Positions 50,129 to 59,803 of a DNA stretch of 64,000 nt are shown one piece after another. Within the stretch, counting starts at the first letter, position 1. Each line of letters starts with the position of its first letter. A program made the translations under genes and the position numbers. The notes under the pieces are model-generated. The model saw only the letters and a program-made list of their open reading frames with translations, was not told the DNA's origin and did no database searches. This DNA comes from JAHQVI01 sp050330195 (GTDB lineage: Bacteria > Pseudomonadota > Alphaproteobacteria > Rhizobiales > Rhodomicrobiaceae): contig JBHJOB010000003.1 in the NCBI GenBank assembly GCA_050330195.1, positions 1-64,000 of the forward strand, in the 5' to 3' direction.

Positions 50129-51127
50129 TCAGCCGTTGCTCCGGCTTGCGCGCAAACGGTCGAACAGCACGGCAATGATGATGAAGCTGCCGACGAAGGT
50201 GCCTTGCCAGAATGTGTTGATGCCGAGCAGGATCAGGCTGTTGCGGATGACCTCGATCAGGGCCGCGCCGACAATGGCGCCCGTTGCCGTGCCTATGCCG
50301 CCGCTCAGATTCGCGCCGCCGATGACGGCCGCCGCAATGACGTTCAGCTCCATGCTCTGACCGAGATTCGTGGTCACGCCGCCAAGCCAGCCCACTTCGA
50401 GCACGCCGGTTATGCCTGCCGTCAGCGACGCGAACATGTAGACGCTGACCTTGGTCCACTTCACCGGCACGCCGGTCAAAGTGGCGGCATTCTCATTGCC
50501 GCCGATCGCGAAGATGTGCCGCCCCCACCGGGTCCAGCGGAAAGCGAAGCCGAGGAACAGCCCGAGCAGCAGCAGCACAAAGACCGGATGCGGAATGCCG
50601 AAGGTCGAGCCGCCGCCGAGCGCCAGCAGGATGTCATGGTCGGGGCCGAACTGATAGATCATCTTGTTTCCGGACAGGACCATGGCGAGACTGCGCGCGA
50701 TGGACAGCATTCCGAGCGTGACGACAAAGGCGGGCACGCCGACAAAGGCGATCATGACGCCGTTGAACAAGCCGACCGCAGCCGCACCGAGCAGCGCCAG
50801 CGGAACCGCCACCCAGATCGGATAGCCGAGCGACATGGTCAGGCCGGTGATCATCGCGGAAAGCACGACCACCGCGCCGACCGACAGGTCGATGCCGCCG
50901 GTGATGATGACCGCAGTCATGCCGAGAGCGATAATGCCGACAAAGGCGAAATTGCGGGTCACGTTGAACAGGTTGCGCTCGGTCGCGAACGTGTCGGTCA
51001 TGAGCGTCAGCGCGATGCAGGCGACGACCGCAGCAAGCAGCACCCAGAATGTCTGGCGCGTGACGAGCCAGGCGATGGGACTGGTGTGGGAACTTTTCGC
51101 AATGGTCTCTTCAAGGGTGATGGCCAC
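50129..51127 (-). CDS. Sugar ABC transporter permease (RbsC-like)
   Basis: 332 residues from a GTG start with AGGA upstream. About nine membrane helices; the IAFVGVPAFVVTLGMLSIARSLAMVLSG and AIGGNENAATLTGVPV segments are typical of CUT2 permeases. It pairs with the ATPase gene 76 bp upstream (51204-51944). The matching binding protein is likely at 53293 on the other strand. Substrate unknown; the family takes up ribose, fructose, xylose and relatives. Confidence 0.92.
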   Translation of the reverse strand: MAITLEETIAKSSHTSPIAWLVTRQTFWVLLAAVVACIALTLMTDTFATERNLFNVTRNFAFVGIIALGMTAVIITGGIDLSVGAVVVLSAMITGLTMSLGYPIWVAVPLALLGAAAVGLFNGVMIAFVGVPAFVVTLGMLSIARSLAMVLSGNKMIYQFGPDHDILLALGGGSTFGIPHPVFVLLLLGLFLGFAFRWTRWGRHIFAIGGNENAATLTGVPVKWTKVSVYMFASLTAGITGVLEVGWLGGVTTNLGQSMELNVIAAAVIGGANLSGGIGTATGAIVGAALIEVIRNSLILLGINTFWQGTFVGSFIIIAVLFDRLRASRSNG

Positions 51128-51203
51128 GTCCGTTCCTGTCTCTTGCGCTTTGCCCTGCCGGAAGGTGCATTCCGTTTTCCTTCCGGGGCTCGCTGAAAAA
51201 TCT

Positions 51204-51944
51204 TCAAGCCGCCTGAATTGCGCCCGTGATGAGACCCGTCACCTCTTCAGGCGATGAGTCGTCCTTGCGCTTGTCGGCCACCTTCGAGCCGCGCCGGAGC
51301 ACGACCACCTTGTCGGCGACTGCGAACACATCGGGCATACGGTGGCTGATCAGCACAACGGCGATCCCGTGATCGCGCAAACGGCGGATCATGTTGAGCA
51401 CCTCCTCGATCTGCCGGACGCTGATGGCGGCTGTCGGCTCGTCCATCAGCACGATCTTGGGTTCGGAGAGCCGCGTCCGCGCAATCGCGACGGCCTGACG
51501 CTGGCCGCCCGACATGCGCTTGACCAGATCGCGCGGCCTGGTTTCGGATTTCAGCTCGGCGAAAAGTTTCCCGGCCCGCTCGAACATGGCGCGGTAGTCG
51601 AGCACCTTGACCGGGCCAACCCGCTTCATCAGCTCACGCCCCAGAAAGACGTTCGCGGCGGCGGTCAGATTGTCGCAAAGGGCCAGATCCTGATAGACGA
51701 TCTCGATCCCTTCTTCGCGGGCGCTCGCCGGATTGGCAAATTCGACCTCGTTCCCGGAAATCCGGATCTGCCCCTTGCTGGGCGGAAAATTCCCGGCGAC
51801 AATCTTGACGAGGGTCGATTTGCCGGCGCCGTTGTCACCCATGAGGCCGACGACTTCGCCCTCGCGGATCGACAGCGACACATCGGTCAGCGCCTGAATG
51901 GCGCCGAAGTTTTTCGAGATGTTCTCAAGCTGCAGGACCGTCAT
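51204..51944 (-). CDS. Sugar ABC transporter ATP-binding protein (single domain)
   Basis: 246 residues: one nucleotide-binding domain, unlike the duplicated GguA. Walker A GDNGAGKSTLVK, signature MSGGQRQAVAIAR, Walker B KIVLMDEPTAA. This FrcA-type arrangement of one ATPase and one permease is known in rhizobial sugar importers; two copies of each form the complex. A good ribosome site (GGGAGGAGAGG) lies upstream. First gene of a leftward two-gene unit, divergent from the epimerase gene at 52242. Confidence 0.93.
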   Translation of the reverse strand: MTVLQLENISKNFGAIQALTDVSLSIREGEVVGLMGDNGAGKSTLVKIVAGNFPPSKGQIRISGNEVEFANPASAREEGIEIVYQDLALCDNLTAAANVFLGRELMKRVGPVKVLDYRAMFERAGKLFAELKSETRPRDLVKRMSGGQRQAVAIARTRLSEPKIVLMDEPTAAISVRQIEEVLNMIRRLRDHGIAVVLISHRMPDVFAVADKVVVLRRGSKVADKRKDDSSPEEVTGLITGAIQAA

Positions 51945-51987
51945 TGTACGACGACCTCTCCTCCCATTAATGCGCTGCCGGGTTTCT

Positions 51988-52004
51988 TATTGATATTACC
52001 AATA
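51988..52004. promoter_or_regulatory. Inverted repeat TATTG-N7-CAATA
   Basis: Perfect 5-bp arms around a 7-bp centre, 44 bp upstream of the ATPase start in the 297-bp divergent region, the usual place for an operator or activator site. Its core (TTGATATTACCAA) is also loosely like GntR-type operators. No regulator is encoded nearby. Confidence 0.35.
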
Positions 52005-52191
52005 CAGTGACACCATGAAAGCCAAAATCCAACCGCAGAAGCAGAAAAATATCAGATACACGGATGCGTCACCGGCAAGAGCCGCATCCTTCTAGACGCC
52101 TCATAATTTATATAAGATGTTGTTATTACGCAATTTAATTAGATAACGCGCTAGCTGAAACCCGAAATTTTGTCGACCCTCAAAAAAAATG

Positions 52192-52213
52192 CTAATAATC
52201 CAGATAATATTAG
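52192..52213. promoter_or_regulatory. Inverted repeat CTAATA-N10-TATTAG before the epimerase gene
   Basis: Perfect 6-bp arms, 28 bp before the start of the epimerase/dehydratase gene in a strongly A+T-rich stretch (52100-52220). It could be an operator or part of the promoter. Low confidence. Confidence 0.3.
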
Positions 52214-52241
52214 TGTTTAATGGGCCTCAGGGAGAACGCCG

Positions 52242-53222
52242 ATGTTATGTCTGATAACCGGGGCGACCGGAAAGGTCGGACAGGCTTTCATTGCTGCCGC
52301 GCTTGAGGACTCTCGCTTCAGCGGCATGAAATTCCGTGCGCTCTGCCATAATCGCACGATCCCCGAATCCGATCGCATCAGCGTAACGAAAGGCTCCATC
52401 GCCTCTCGCGATATTGTGCGGGAAGCGATGCGCGGTGTCACGCATGTCGTGCATATGGCGACGTGCAAGGAAACGCCGGACGACGTCATGGATGTCGGCG
52501 TGAAGGGCCTGTTCTGGCTGCTGGAGGAAATGCGCGAAAGCGAAACCGCGCGGCAAATCATCCTGATCGGCGCGGATGCGGGACTGGGGCATTTCCATGT
52601 CGGCCACCGCGTGCCGTTCACCGAAGCGACGCCCTACCACCCCTATCCCGGATGCTACCCTCTGTCGAAGGTGCTCGAAGAGGTGATGCTCTCCCAATAT
52701 TACCTGCAACATGATCTCAATGGCTGCTGCCTGCGTCCGCCCTGGATCATGGAAAAGGACGATTTCCGCTATACGCTCTCTTTCGGCGACGATGTCTTCG
52801 GAGCGCCAGTCTGGAAGAGTTACGTGTCTGCGGAGGATGCCGAACGCTATCGTGCGGCCGGGACGATTCCCGTCCTCCACAACCGGGAGGGACGGCCGTT
52901 GAAACGCAATTTCGTCCATGTGACCGATCTGGCGCGGGCCATTCTGGCCGCTCTCGACAATCCGCGCGCGCGCCAGCAGCTTTTCAATATCTGCATGAAC
53001 CGGCCGATCGACTATGGCGAAGTCGCGGACTATCTCGCGACAAGCCGCGGCCTCGACAGCGTGCGCATCGACAGCGGCTTTCACTCCAACTGGATGGACA
53101 ATGCCAAGGCGCGGTTCCTGCTTGACTGGGAACCGCAATACGACATGCAAAGACTCATCGACGAAGCCTGGGATTATCAGCGGTCGGACAGTGATCCACG
53201 CAAGATCTGGTATCCCGGCTGA
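52242..53222 (+). CDS. NAD-dependent epimerase/dehydratase family protein
   Basis: 326 residues. Extended SDR with N-terminal LITGATGKVGQAF and a Y-x3-K motif (CYPLSKVLEEVM). Where other members have a catalytic Ser pair before it, this protein has IGADAGLGH, without a serine at the expected place. The C-terminal half has NFVHVTDLARAILAAL and NRPIDYGEVADYL. It may act on a sugar, sugar lactone or nucleotide sugar. It is followed, after 70 bp, by a sugar-binding protein gene, then by an SDR, which suggests a catabolic oxidoreductase such as a uronate- or aldose-dehydrogenase-like enzyme. Reaction unknown. Confidence 0.82.
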   Translation: MLCLITGATGKVGQAFIAAALEDSRFSGMKFRALCHNRTIPESDRISVTKGSIASRDIVREAMRGVTHVVHMATCKETPDDVMDVGVKGLFWLLEEMRESETARQIILIGADAGLGHFHVGHRVPFTEATPYHPYPGCYPLSKVLEEVMLSQYYLQHDLNGCCLRPPWIMEKDDFRYTLSFGDDVFGAPVWKSYVSAEDAERYRAAGTIPVLHNREGRPLKRNFVHVTDLARAILAALDNPRARQQLFNICMNRPIDYGEVADYLATSRGLDSVRIDSGFHSNWMDNAKARFLLDWEPQYDMQRLIDEAWDYQRSDSDPRKIWYPG

Positions 53223-53292
53223 GCGTGGGAAGAGGCCGGAAAACGGCCAATCGAGGAAACGCAATACGATAGCTTCAACAGGAGGACGCTCA

Positions 53293-54285
53293 ATGAAAAG
53301 AACTGTAACGGCCTTGACCGGCGCGGCGCTGCTGGCCGCATCGATCATGAGCGCGGGGGCCCAGGACAAGAAGACGCTCGCAATCGTCGTCAAGGGCCTC
53401 GACAACCCGTTTTTCGAGCAGATCAATCTGGGCTGCCAGAAATGGATGCAGGAAAATGCGGATTCCGGATATGAGTGCCTGTACACCGGCCCGGCCTCCA
53501 GCGCGGACGAAGCGGGCGCAGTCCAGATCGTGGACGACCTGCTGACCAAGGGGGTTGCGGCCATTGCCATTTCGCCGTCGAACGCACCGGCGATGGGCAA
53601 TCTGATCAAGAAGCGCAGCCCGGAAATTCCGGTCATGACGATTGACGCGGACCTGCTCGCCGAAGACGCCGGCCTGCGGAAAACCTATCTGGGTACCGAC
53701 AATTACCTGATGGGCGTGAAAATGGCCGAATACGCCAAGCAGCTGAAGCCCGAAGGCGGCACGGTCTGCCTTCAGCTCGGCAATGTCGCGGCGGACAACA
53801 TCAACGCCCGCGCAGCAGGCTTCCGTGACACGGCGGGCGGCGAAAAAGGCGTCGAGCGGCTGACAGGCCAGGGCGGCTGGACCGAGATCGATGGCTGCCC
53901 CCTCTTCACGAACGACCAGGCGGATCTGGCGAACCAGCAGATGGCCGATACGTTCACCGCAAATCCCGATCTGGACGCTTTCATCCTCGTTGGCGGCTGG
54001 GCGCAGTTCGCGCCTCAAGCCTATGCGCAGGTGACGGATCAGGTCATGGACAAGCTGAAGAGCAAGGAGATGATCATCGTCGCCGGCGATACGCTGCCGC
54101 CGCAGATCGACGCATTGAAAGCCGGGCGCAGTCATGTTCAGATCGGCCAGCGTCCGTTCGAGATGGGCTATCGCGCGCCAACCGTCATGATCGACCTGAT
54201 CGAAGGCAAGGACGTCGAGGCGACGCTCTATACAGGTCTTGACGAGTGTACGCCGGAAAATGTCGATAACTGTCTGGCGAAATAG
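53293..54285 (+). CDS. Sugar-binding periplasmic protein of the second ABC importer
   Basis: 330 residues from the ATG after AGGAGG (53293); the longer open frame upstream overlaps the epimerase and is not used. Signal peptide MKRTVTALTGAALLAASIMS with cleavage after AGAQ. Type I binding protein: TLAIVVKGLDNPFFEQINLGCQKW, DDLLTKGVAAIAISPSNAPAMG, VMTIDADL, YLGTDNYLMG. Similar to RbsB/FrcB group. It probably feeds the permease/ATPase at 50129-51944, although it is on the opposite strand, since no other permease lies nearby. Ligand unknown. Confidence 0.9.
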   Translation: MKRTVTALTGAALLAASIMSAGAQDKKTLAIVVKGLDNPFFEQINLGCQKWMQENADSGYECLYTGPASSADEAGAVQIVDDLLTKGVAAIAISPSNAPAMGNLIKKRSPEIPVMTIDADLLAEDAGLRKTYLGTDNYLMGVKMAEYAKQLKPEGGTVCLQLGNVAADNINARAAGFRDTAGGEKGVERLTGQGGWTEIDGCPLFTNDQADLANQQMADTFTANPDLDAFILVGGWAQFAPQAYAQVTDQVMDKLKSKEMIIVAGDTLPPQIDALKAGRSHVQIGQRPFEMGYRAPTVMIDLIEGKDVEATLYTGLDECTPENVDNCLAK

Positions 54286-54293
54286 GAAATGAC

Positions 54294-54323
54294 GGGGCGG
54301 AAGCTCTTCAGAGTATCCGCCCC
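54294..54323 (+). terminator. Hairpin after the binding-protein gene
   Basis: GGGGCGGA and TCCGCCCC form a perfect 8-bp stem with a 14-nt loop. No T-run follows, so it may be a 3' mRNA stabiliser or attenuator between the binding protein and the SDR gene rather than a full terminator. Confidence 0.45.
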
Positions 54324-54370
54324 GCGCTGCCGCAGTTGAACTCTCTCCACATGGGAACCAGGAACCACAT

Positions 54371-55132
54371 ATGAAATTTGCGATCTATCCGAGCTTGAAG
54401 GATACCGTTGTCTACCTTACGGGCGGCGCCTCCGGTATTGGCGAGCAGACCGTGCGCGCCTTTGCCGAGCAGGGCTCTCATATCGGCTTCGTGGATATGG
54501 ATGAAGAGCGCGGCAAGGCGCTGACGGAAGAGTTGCGGCAGCAGGGCGCGACGGTGCATTTCGAGCGTTGCGATCTGCGCAATATCGACGAACTCAAGAC
54601 CGCATTTGCAGGGCTCAAGAGCGCGCTCGGCCCGGCAGGCGTTCTCGTCAATAACGCGGCGCGCGACGATCGCCATCCATGGCAGGAGGTGACGCCCGAA
54701 TATTACGACGAGCGTATCGCCACCAATCTGCGCCATATGTTCTTCGCAACGCAGGCCGTCGCGCCGGACATGATCGCCGCTGGCAAAGGCTCGATCATCA
54801 ATTTCGGCTCGAACAGCTGGATGGAGGCAACCGGCGGGATGCCCGTTTATACCAGCGCGAAAGCCGCCGTTCACGGCATGACGCGCTCATTCGCCCGCGA
54901 TCTGGGGCCGCACCGCATCCGCGTCAACACGGTCGTGCCGGGCTGGATCATGACGGAACGGCAGAAACAGCTGTGGGTCACGGATGACGGGCTTGACTGG
55001 CAGAAGCGGCGTCAATGTCTGCCCGATCTGATCGAGCCGGTCTATCTGGCGCGGATGGTGCTGTTCCTCGCCTCGGACGATGCCGCAATGTGTACGGCGA
55101 ACAACTTCATCGTCGAAGGGGGCTCGACGTGA
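54371..55132 (+). CDS. SDR-family dehydrogenase (sugar dehydrogenase candidate)
   Basis: 253 residues. Nucleotide-binding motif GGASGIG near residue 17, NNAA (in place of the common NNAG), catalytic Ser-Tyr-Lys in FGSNSWMEATGGMPVYTSAKAAV, and the C-terminal GGST. Close in layout to the aldose (galactose/xylose/arabinose) 1-dehydrogenases of the SDR family found in rhizobia. AGGA precedes the ATG. It ends the rightward run after the sugar-binding protein. It could supply the sugar 1-dehydrogenase missing from the arabinonate operon; this is inference. Confidence 0.88.
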   Translation: MKFAIYPSLKDTVVYLTGGASGIGEQTVRAFAEQGSHIGFVDMDEERGKALTEELRQQGATVHFERCDLRNIDELKTAFAGLKSALGPAGVLVNNAARDDRHPWQEVTPEYYDERIATNLRHMFFATQAVAPDMIAAGKGSIINFGSNSWMEATGGMPVYTSAKAAVHGMTRSFARDLGPHRIRVNTVVPGWIMTERQKQLWVTDDGLDWQKRRQCLPDLIEPVYLARMVLFLASDDAAMCTANNFIVEGGST

Positions 55133-55161
55133 TGTCCTGATTTGAGGATGCGGATGCCGGA

Positions 55162-56082
55162 TCAGGCATTCGCCTCCTCTTTGACCGGCGAAGATGCGGT
55201 GCTCCGGCGGCCCAGCATGTCCTTCGAGGCGAGCAATGCGCCGCCGGTGATCGCCAGCGCGGCGAGCCAGAGCGCCGGACTGCCATCGGCGAGACCGAAC
55301 GCTACGAGCAGTACCGTGGACAGCAGCGGCGCGAAATAGGCGGACGCGCCGAGCACGCGCAGATCGCCATGCTTGCAGCCATAATCCCAGACATAGAACG
55401 CCAGCCCGACCGGCCCGAGCCCCAGACCGGCAGCCGCGATCCATTGCAATCCGCTCAGTGGCCAGACGGTTTCTTCCAGCGCGAAATGCGCCCCCGCGCC
55501 CGCCAGCGCCGTCGCGGCGCAATACAGCGTCACGGCACTGCTGGGCACGCCTGCGAAAAGCCGCGAGAGCACGGAATAGCTGGCCCATGTGAGCGCCGAC
55601 AGCAGCGCGATGCCATATCCGGCAAGCGCGTCTGAACTGATGGTAGGCAGCCTTTCCCCTTTGGTGATCGCAAGCACCGCACCGGCAAAAGCGATCAGCG
55701 CGCCGATGAGATGATGCGCCTTGAGACGTCCGCCCGTATTCGGCAGCAGTGCGGAGAACAGCACGATCAGCAACGGCCAGAGGTAATTCACGAGATTGGC
55801 TTCGAGCGGTGGAGCGAGGCTGAGGCTGAGGAAATAGAAGAAATGGAAGCCGAGCAAGCCTGTGATGCCCACCAGAGCGGCGGGAAGCGTGACGCGGCGG
55901 ATCTCCCTGCGCGCGTCCGGCCGGAGCAGCAGATAGCCCAGCCCGATCATCGCGCCGACCGTGAAACTCATCGCTACGAGTTGCAGCGGCGGAACGCCGA
56001 AGGCAAGCACGGTCAAAGGCGCCAGCGTTGCCCAAAGCAGCACAGCGATCAGACCGACAAGCGTTGCCGCGCGAACCGACAT
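55162..56082 (-). CDS. DMT-superfamily (EamA) exporter, YddG-like
   Basis: 306 residues, about ten hydrophobic helices arranged as two EamA repeats: the first LIAVLLWATLAPLTVLAFG..., the second TWASYSVLSRLFAGVPSSAVTLYCAATALAG. Similar proteins export aromatic amino acids or drugs. Ribosome site CGGAGC precedes the ATG. Convergent with the SDR gene (29 bp apart). It is not part of the polyhydroxybutyrate genes upstream. Substrate unknown. Confidence 0.88.
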   Translation of the reverse strand: MSVRAATLVGLIAVLLWATLAPLTVLAFGVPPLQLVAMSFTVGAMIGLGYLLLRPDARREIRRVTLPAALVGITGLLGFHFFYFLSLSLAPPLEANLVNYLWPLLIVLFSALLPNTGGRLKAHHLIGALIAFAGAVLAITKGERLPTISSDALAGYGIALLSALTWASYSVLSRLFAGVPSSAVTLYCAATALAGAGAHFALEETVWPLSGLQWIAAAGLGLGPVGLAFYVWDYGCKHGDLRVLGASAYFAPLLSTVLLVAFGLADGSPALWLAALAITGGALLASKDMLGRRSTASSPVKEEANA

Positions 56083-56241
56083 GATATGCTCCGAGAGAGA
56101 ACGCCCGATGGATCAGCGGACGTAAACGGTTTGACTTTCCGTCAACGGCTGAGGTTTGCGCCGCTGCAGACCAGCGCAAATAACCGAATCGGGAGCATGT
56201 CCGTCAAGGCTTCGACGACTTCGGCGAAATGGATTCCGCGT

Positions 56242-56967
56242 CTATCCGGCGATATATTGCCCGCCATTGGCGGTCAGCGTCGATCCTGTGATGAAGCCGG
56301 ACTCATCGCCCGCCAGGAAGGTGACGCAGCGTGCAATCTCGCTGGCTTTGCCAAGCCGTCCGACGGGGATCTGCGCGATGATGCTCTGGAGCACCTTCTC
56401 ATCCACCGCAGCCACCATATCCGTGTCGATATAGCCGGGCGCGATGCAGTTCACGGTAATGCCCTTGCGCGCCGTTTCCTGTGCGAGCGCCTTGGTGAAG
56501 CCGATCACGCCGGCCTTGGCCGCGGAATAATTCGTCTGCCCCATCTGGCCCTTCTGGCCGTTGATCGAGGTGATGTTGATGATGCGTCCCCAGCCTCGCT
56601 CGCGCATTCCGTCAATCACAGGGCGGGTCATGTTGAACATGGAATCCAGATCGACGCGGATCACTTCGCTCCACATTTCCGGCGTCATCCGGTGGAGCAT
56701 GGCGTCGCGCGTGATGCCTGCATTGTTGACCACGACGTCCACGGGGCCGAGATCCGCCTCGACTTTTTTCAAGCCATCGGCGCAAGCGCTATAGTCTCCG
56801 ACATTCCATTTATAGACCGAAATGCCGGTGTCGTTCTGGAATTGCTGGGCGGCCTGATCGTTTCCGGCGTAGTTCGCAGCGACCTGGAACCCCTTTTCTT
56901 TCAGGGCGATCGAAATCGCGTGTCCGATTCCCCGTGTTCCGCCGGTTACAACCGCAACCTTAGCCAT
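56242..56967 (-). CDS. phbB: Acetoacetyl-CoA reductase
   Basis: 241 residues, full length. NADPH-dependent SDR that reduces acetoacetyl-CoA to (R)-3-hydroxybutyryl-CoA for polyhydroxybutyrate. Motifs: GGTRGIG (residues 9-15), NNAGITRDAMLHRMTPEMW, ITSINGQKGQMGQTNYSAAKAGV with Ser, Tyr and Lys of the active site, and C-terminal LTANGGQYIAG. A strong ribosome site (GGGAGG) is upstream. It lies 202 bp after phbA on the same strand with a hairpin in between, so it may also have its own promoter. Confidence 0.97.
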   Translation of the reverse strand: MAKVAVVTGGTRGIGHAISIALKEKGFQVAANYAGNDQAAQQFQNDTGISVYKWNVGDYSACADGLKKVEADLGPVDVVVNNAGITRDAMLHRMTPEMWSEVIRVDLDSMFNMTRPVIDGMRERGWGRIINITSINGQKGQMGQTNYSAAKAGVIGFTKALAQETARKGITVNCIAPGYIDTDMVAAVDEKVLQSIIAQIPVGRLGKASEIARCVTFLAGDESGFITGSTLTANGGQYIAG

Positions 56968-57109
56968 AGCCCACCTCCCAGTGTCCGCTGATTCATGATT
57001 TTTCTACTATGCCGCAGTGACACAAGGATGACCAGAGGCGGTAGCGGGGTGCGAGCATTTAGCCACAATACGCGCACCGGTTACAGGCGCGGTGCTTCAC
57101 GAAACGGCA

Positions 57110-57141
57110 AGGACGCCCCCGATGGCTTCGGGAGGCGTCCT
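57110..57141 (-). terminator. Strong hairpin between phbA and phbB
   Basis: AGGACGCC and GGCGTCCT form a perfect 8-bp outer stem with further inner pairing (CCCGA/TTCGGG) in the 202-bp gap, 30 bp after the phbA stop. The following T-run is poor, so it may attenuate or partially end phbA transcription. Confidence 0.55.
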
Positions 57142-57169
57142 GCAATGGTCGTGTATGCCCTATGCGCGA

Positions 57170-58357
<1,188 letters not shown>

Positions 58358-58827
58358 TGAAAAATGGTCTCCTGTTGAGTGTCTCATCCCGGGCGAGGAA
58401 GGGGGCCGCAACGCCCGATTCCCTGGATTATCTACGGATGGTGCCGGAAGGTTGAAAGAGTGACAAGCACTCGATTCCGCCGTTCCCATTGAGAATTTCG
58501 AAACCCAGAAAATTCATTGGCCGCGACCGTCGCGGCGATTTCCATAAATATTAGTTACTTCTTGTTGCAGTGCAACCACATGGCGCGTTAGTGTGAATGC
58601 GCGGAGGTTCCCTGATTGTTGGCGCGGGGCGCTGGCAGGGTGCATTCCGGGTTTGAGCCGTTTTTTGATCCGGACGATGAAAAATTTCGTCCGGCGAGCC
58701 CCGTGTACGAAAATGAAAGGCTCTGGAACTGGTTCTTAGCGAGCGCCCCACTGGAATCCGAAGTTCGCCACGGACCTGACGGTAATGTAAAGTGAACTTT
58801 GATTTTGGGACACTAGGAATTCGAGCA
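58358..58827. other. phbA-phaR divergent regulatory region
   Basis: 470 bp containing no gene; holds promoters of phbA and phaR. The most specific element is the TGC-dyad at 58564-58576. The rest is G+C-mixed sequence without other clear dyads. Confidence 0.5.
58564..58576. promoter_or_regulatory. Dyad GTTGCAGTGCAAC, possible PhaR binding site
   Basis: Perfect 13-bp palindrome GTTGCA-G-TGCAAC. PhaR of alphaproteobacteria is described as binding TGC-rich dyads of the form CTGC-N3/4-GCAG. The position between phbA and phaR suits autoregulation and control of phbA. Confidence 0.5.
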
Positions 58828-59511
58828 ATGGTAGAAGAGTCGCAGATCTACAAGAATGGTTTTTCCGAGAGCGCGCCTTCATTCGAGGCCGATGCTCAAC
58901 CCGAGAAACCCGTGATCGTCATCAAGAAATACGCGAACAGGCGCTTGTACAATACCGATACGAGCACCTATGTGACGCTTGACGATCTTGCCGAAATGGT
59001 TCGCGCAGGGGATGATTTCGTCGTCTATGACGCACGGACGACCGAGGATCTCACCCATGCCGTGCTGACACAGATCATTGTCGAGCAGGAAAGTAAGGGG
59101 CAGCAGAATCTGCTCCCGATCGGCTTCCTTCGCCAGCTTATCCGCTTCTACGGTAACTCCATCGAGCGCCTCGTGCCGAGCTATCTGGAATATAGTCTCG
59201 ACACGCTCACACGCGATCAGGAACAATACCGTCAGCAATTTGCGAATACGTTCGGCGGCGCCGCCATCGAGGCGATGCAGGAGCAGACCCGCAAGAACCT
59301 GGAAATCTTTCAGAACGCGCTGAACATGTTCGCTCCGTTCACCGCATTTGAGCAGAAAAAACCGGGAGTTACGGAGCCTCCGAAGAACGCCGCTCCTGCT
59401 TCGGCGGAGAAGAAGGCCGACCGTGCGCAGACCGATGAGATCGCGGAATTGAAGACACAGCTTGCGTCCATACAGTTGCAGTTGAACAAGCTCGCGGATC
59501 AAAATAAGTAG
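58828..59511 (+). CDS. phaR: Polyhydroxyalkanoate synthesis repressor PhaR
   Basis: 227 residues from the ATG 58828, which has AGGA upstream; the GTG at 58792 is less likely. Two domains: a PHB/PHA accumulation regulator DNA-binding domain (VIKKYANRRLYNTDTSTYVTLDDLAEMVRAGDDFVVYDA, about residues 32-70) and the PHB_acc domain (LTHAVLTQIIVEQESKG... to about 150), then an acidic coiled-coil tail. It represses phasin and PHA genes and is released by PHA granules. It also influences carbon flux and exopolysaccharide in rhizobia (as AniA). Divergent from phbA. Confidence 0.95.
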   Translation: MVEESQIYKNGFSESAPSFEADAQPEKPVIVIKKYANRRLYNTDTSTYVTLDDLAEMVRAGDDFVVYDARTTEDLTHAVLTQIIVEQESKGQQNLLPIGFLRQLIRFYGNSIERLVPSYLEYSLDTLTRDQEQYRQQFANTFGGAAIEAMQEQTRKNLEIFQNALNMFAPFTAFEQKKPGVTEPPKNAAPASAEKKADRAQTDEIAELKTQLASIQLQLNKLADQNK

Positions 59512-59803
59512 CCGCCTCCCTTCAGCCTTACTGCGGTCACGATTTTCGCAAAAACTCCCCTCCAGTCCGAGGCTTGCCGCATCTTGCCGGCTATTCGACC
59601 GCCCCTTGAGGGCAGACCGTTCGCATTTTCGCGAAATGGTTGTGGTTTAATTAAGCATGCTGCGTTAGGCTGAAGGGGCGAATCGAGTTCAACAGCTGCG
59701 GCGCTTTACGTGTTCAGTCAGCAATTGCTCTTTTAGGCTTATGCGTCGATTTGGCAGAAACATCATCAGATTGGCTCTGCATCACCGGCGTGAGGAGGAG
59801 CGA

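Noticed and set aside
56122..56135. GTAAACGGTTTGAC before the DMT exporter, LacI-like
   Set aside because: Only a 4-bp AAAC/GTTT symmetry around a single base; no LacI gene nearby, too weak to call.
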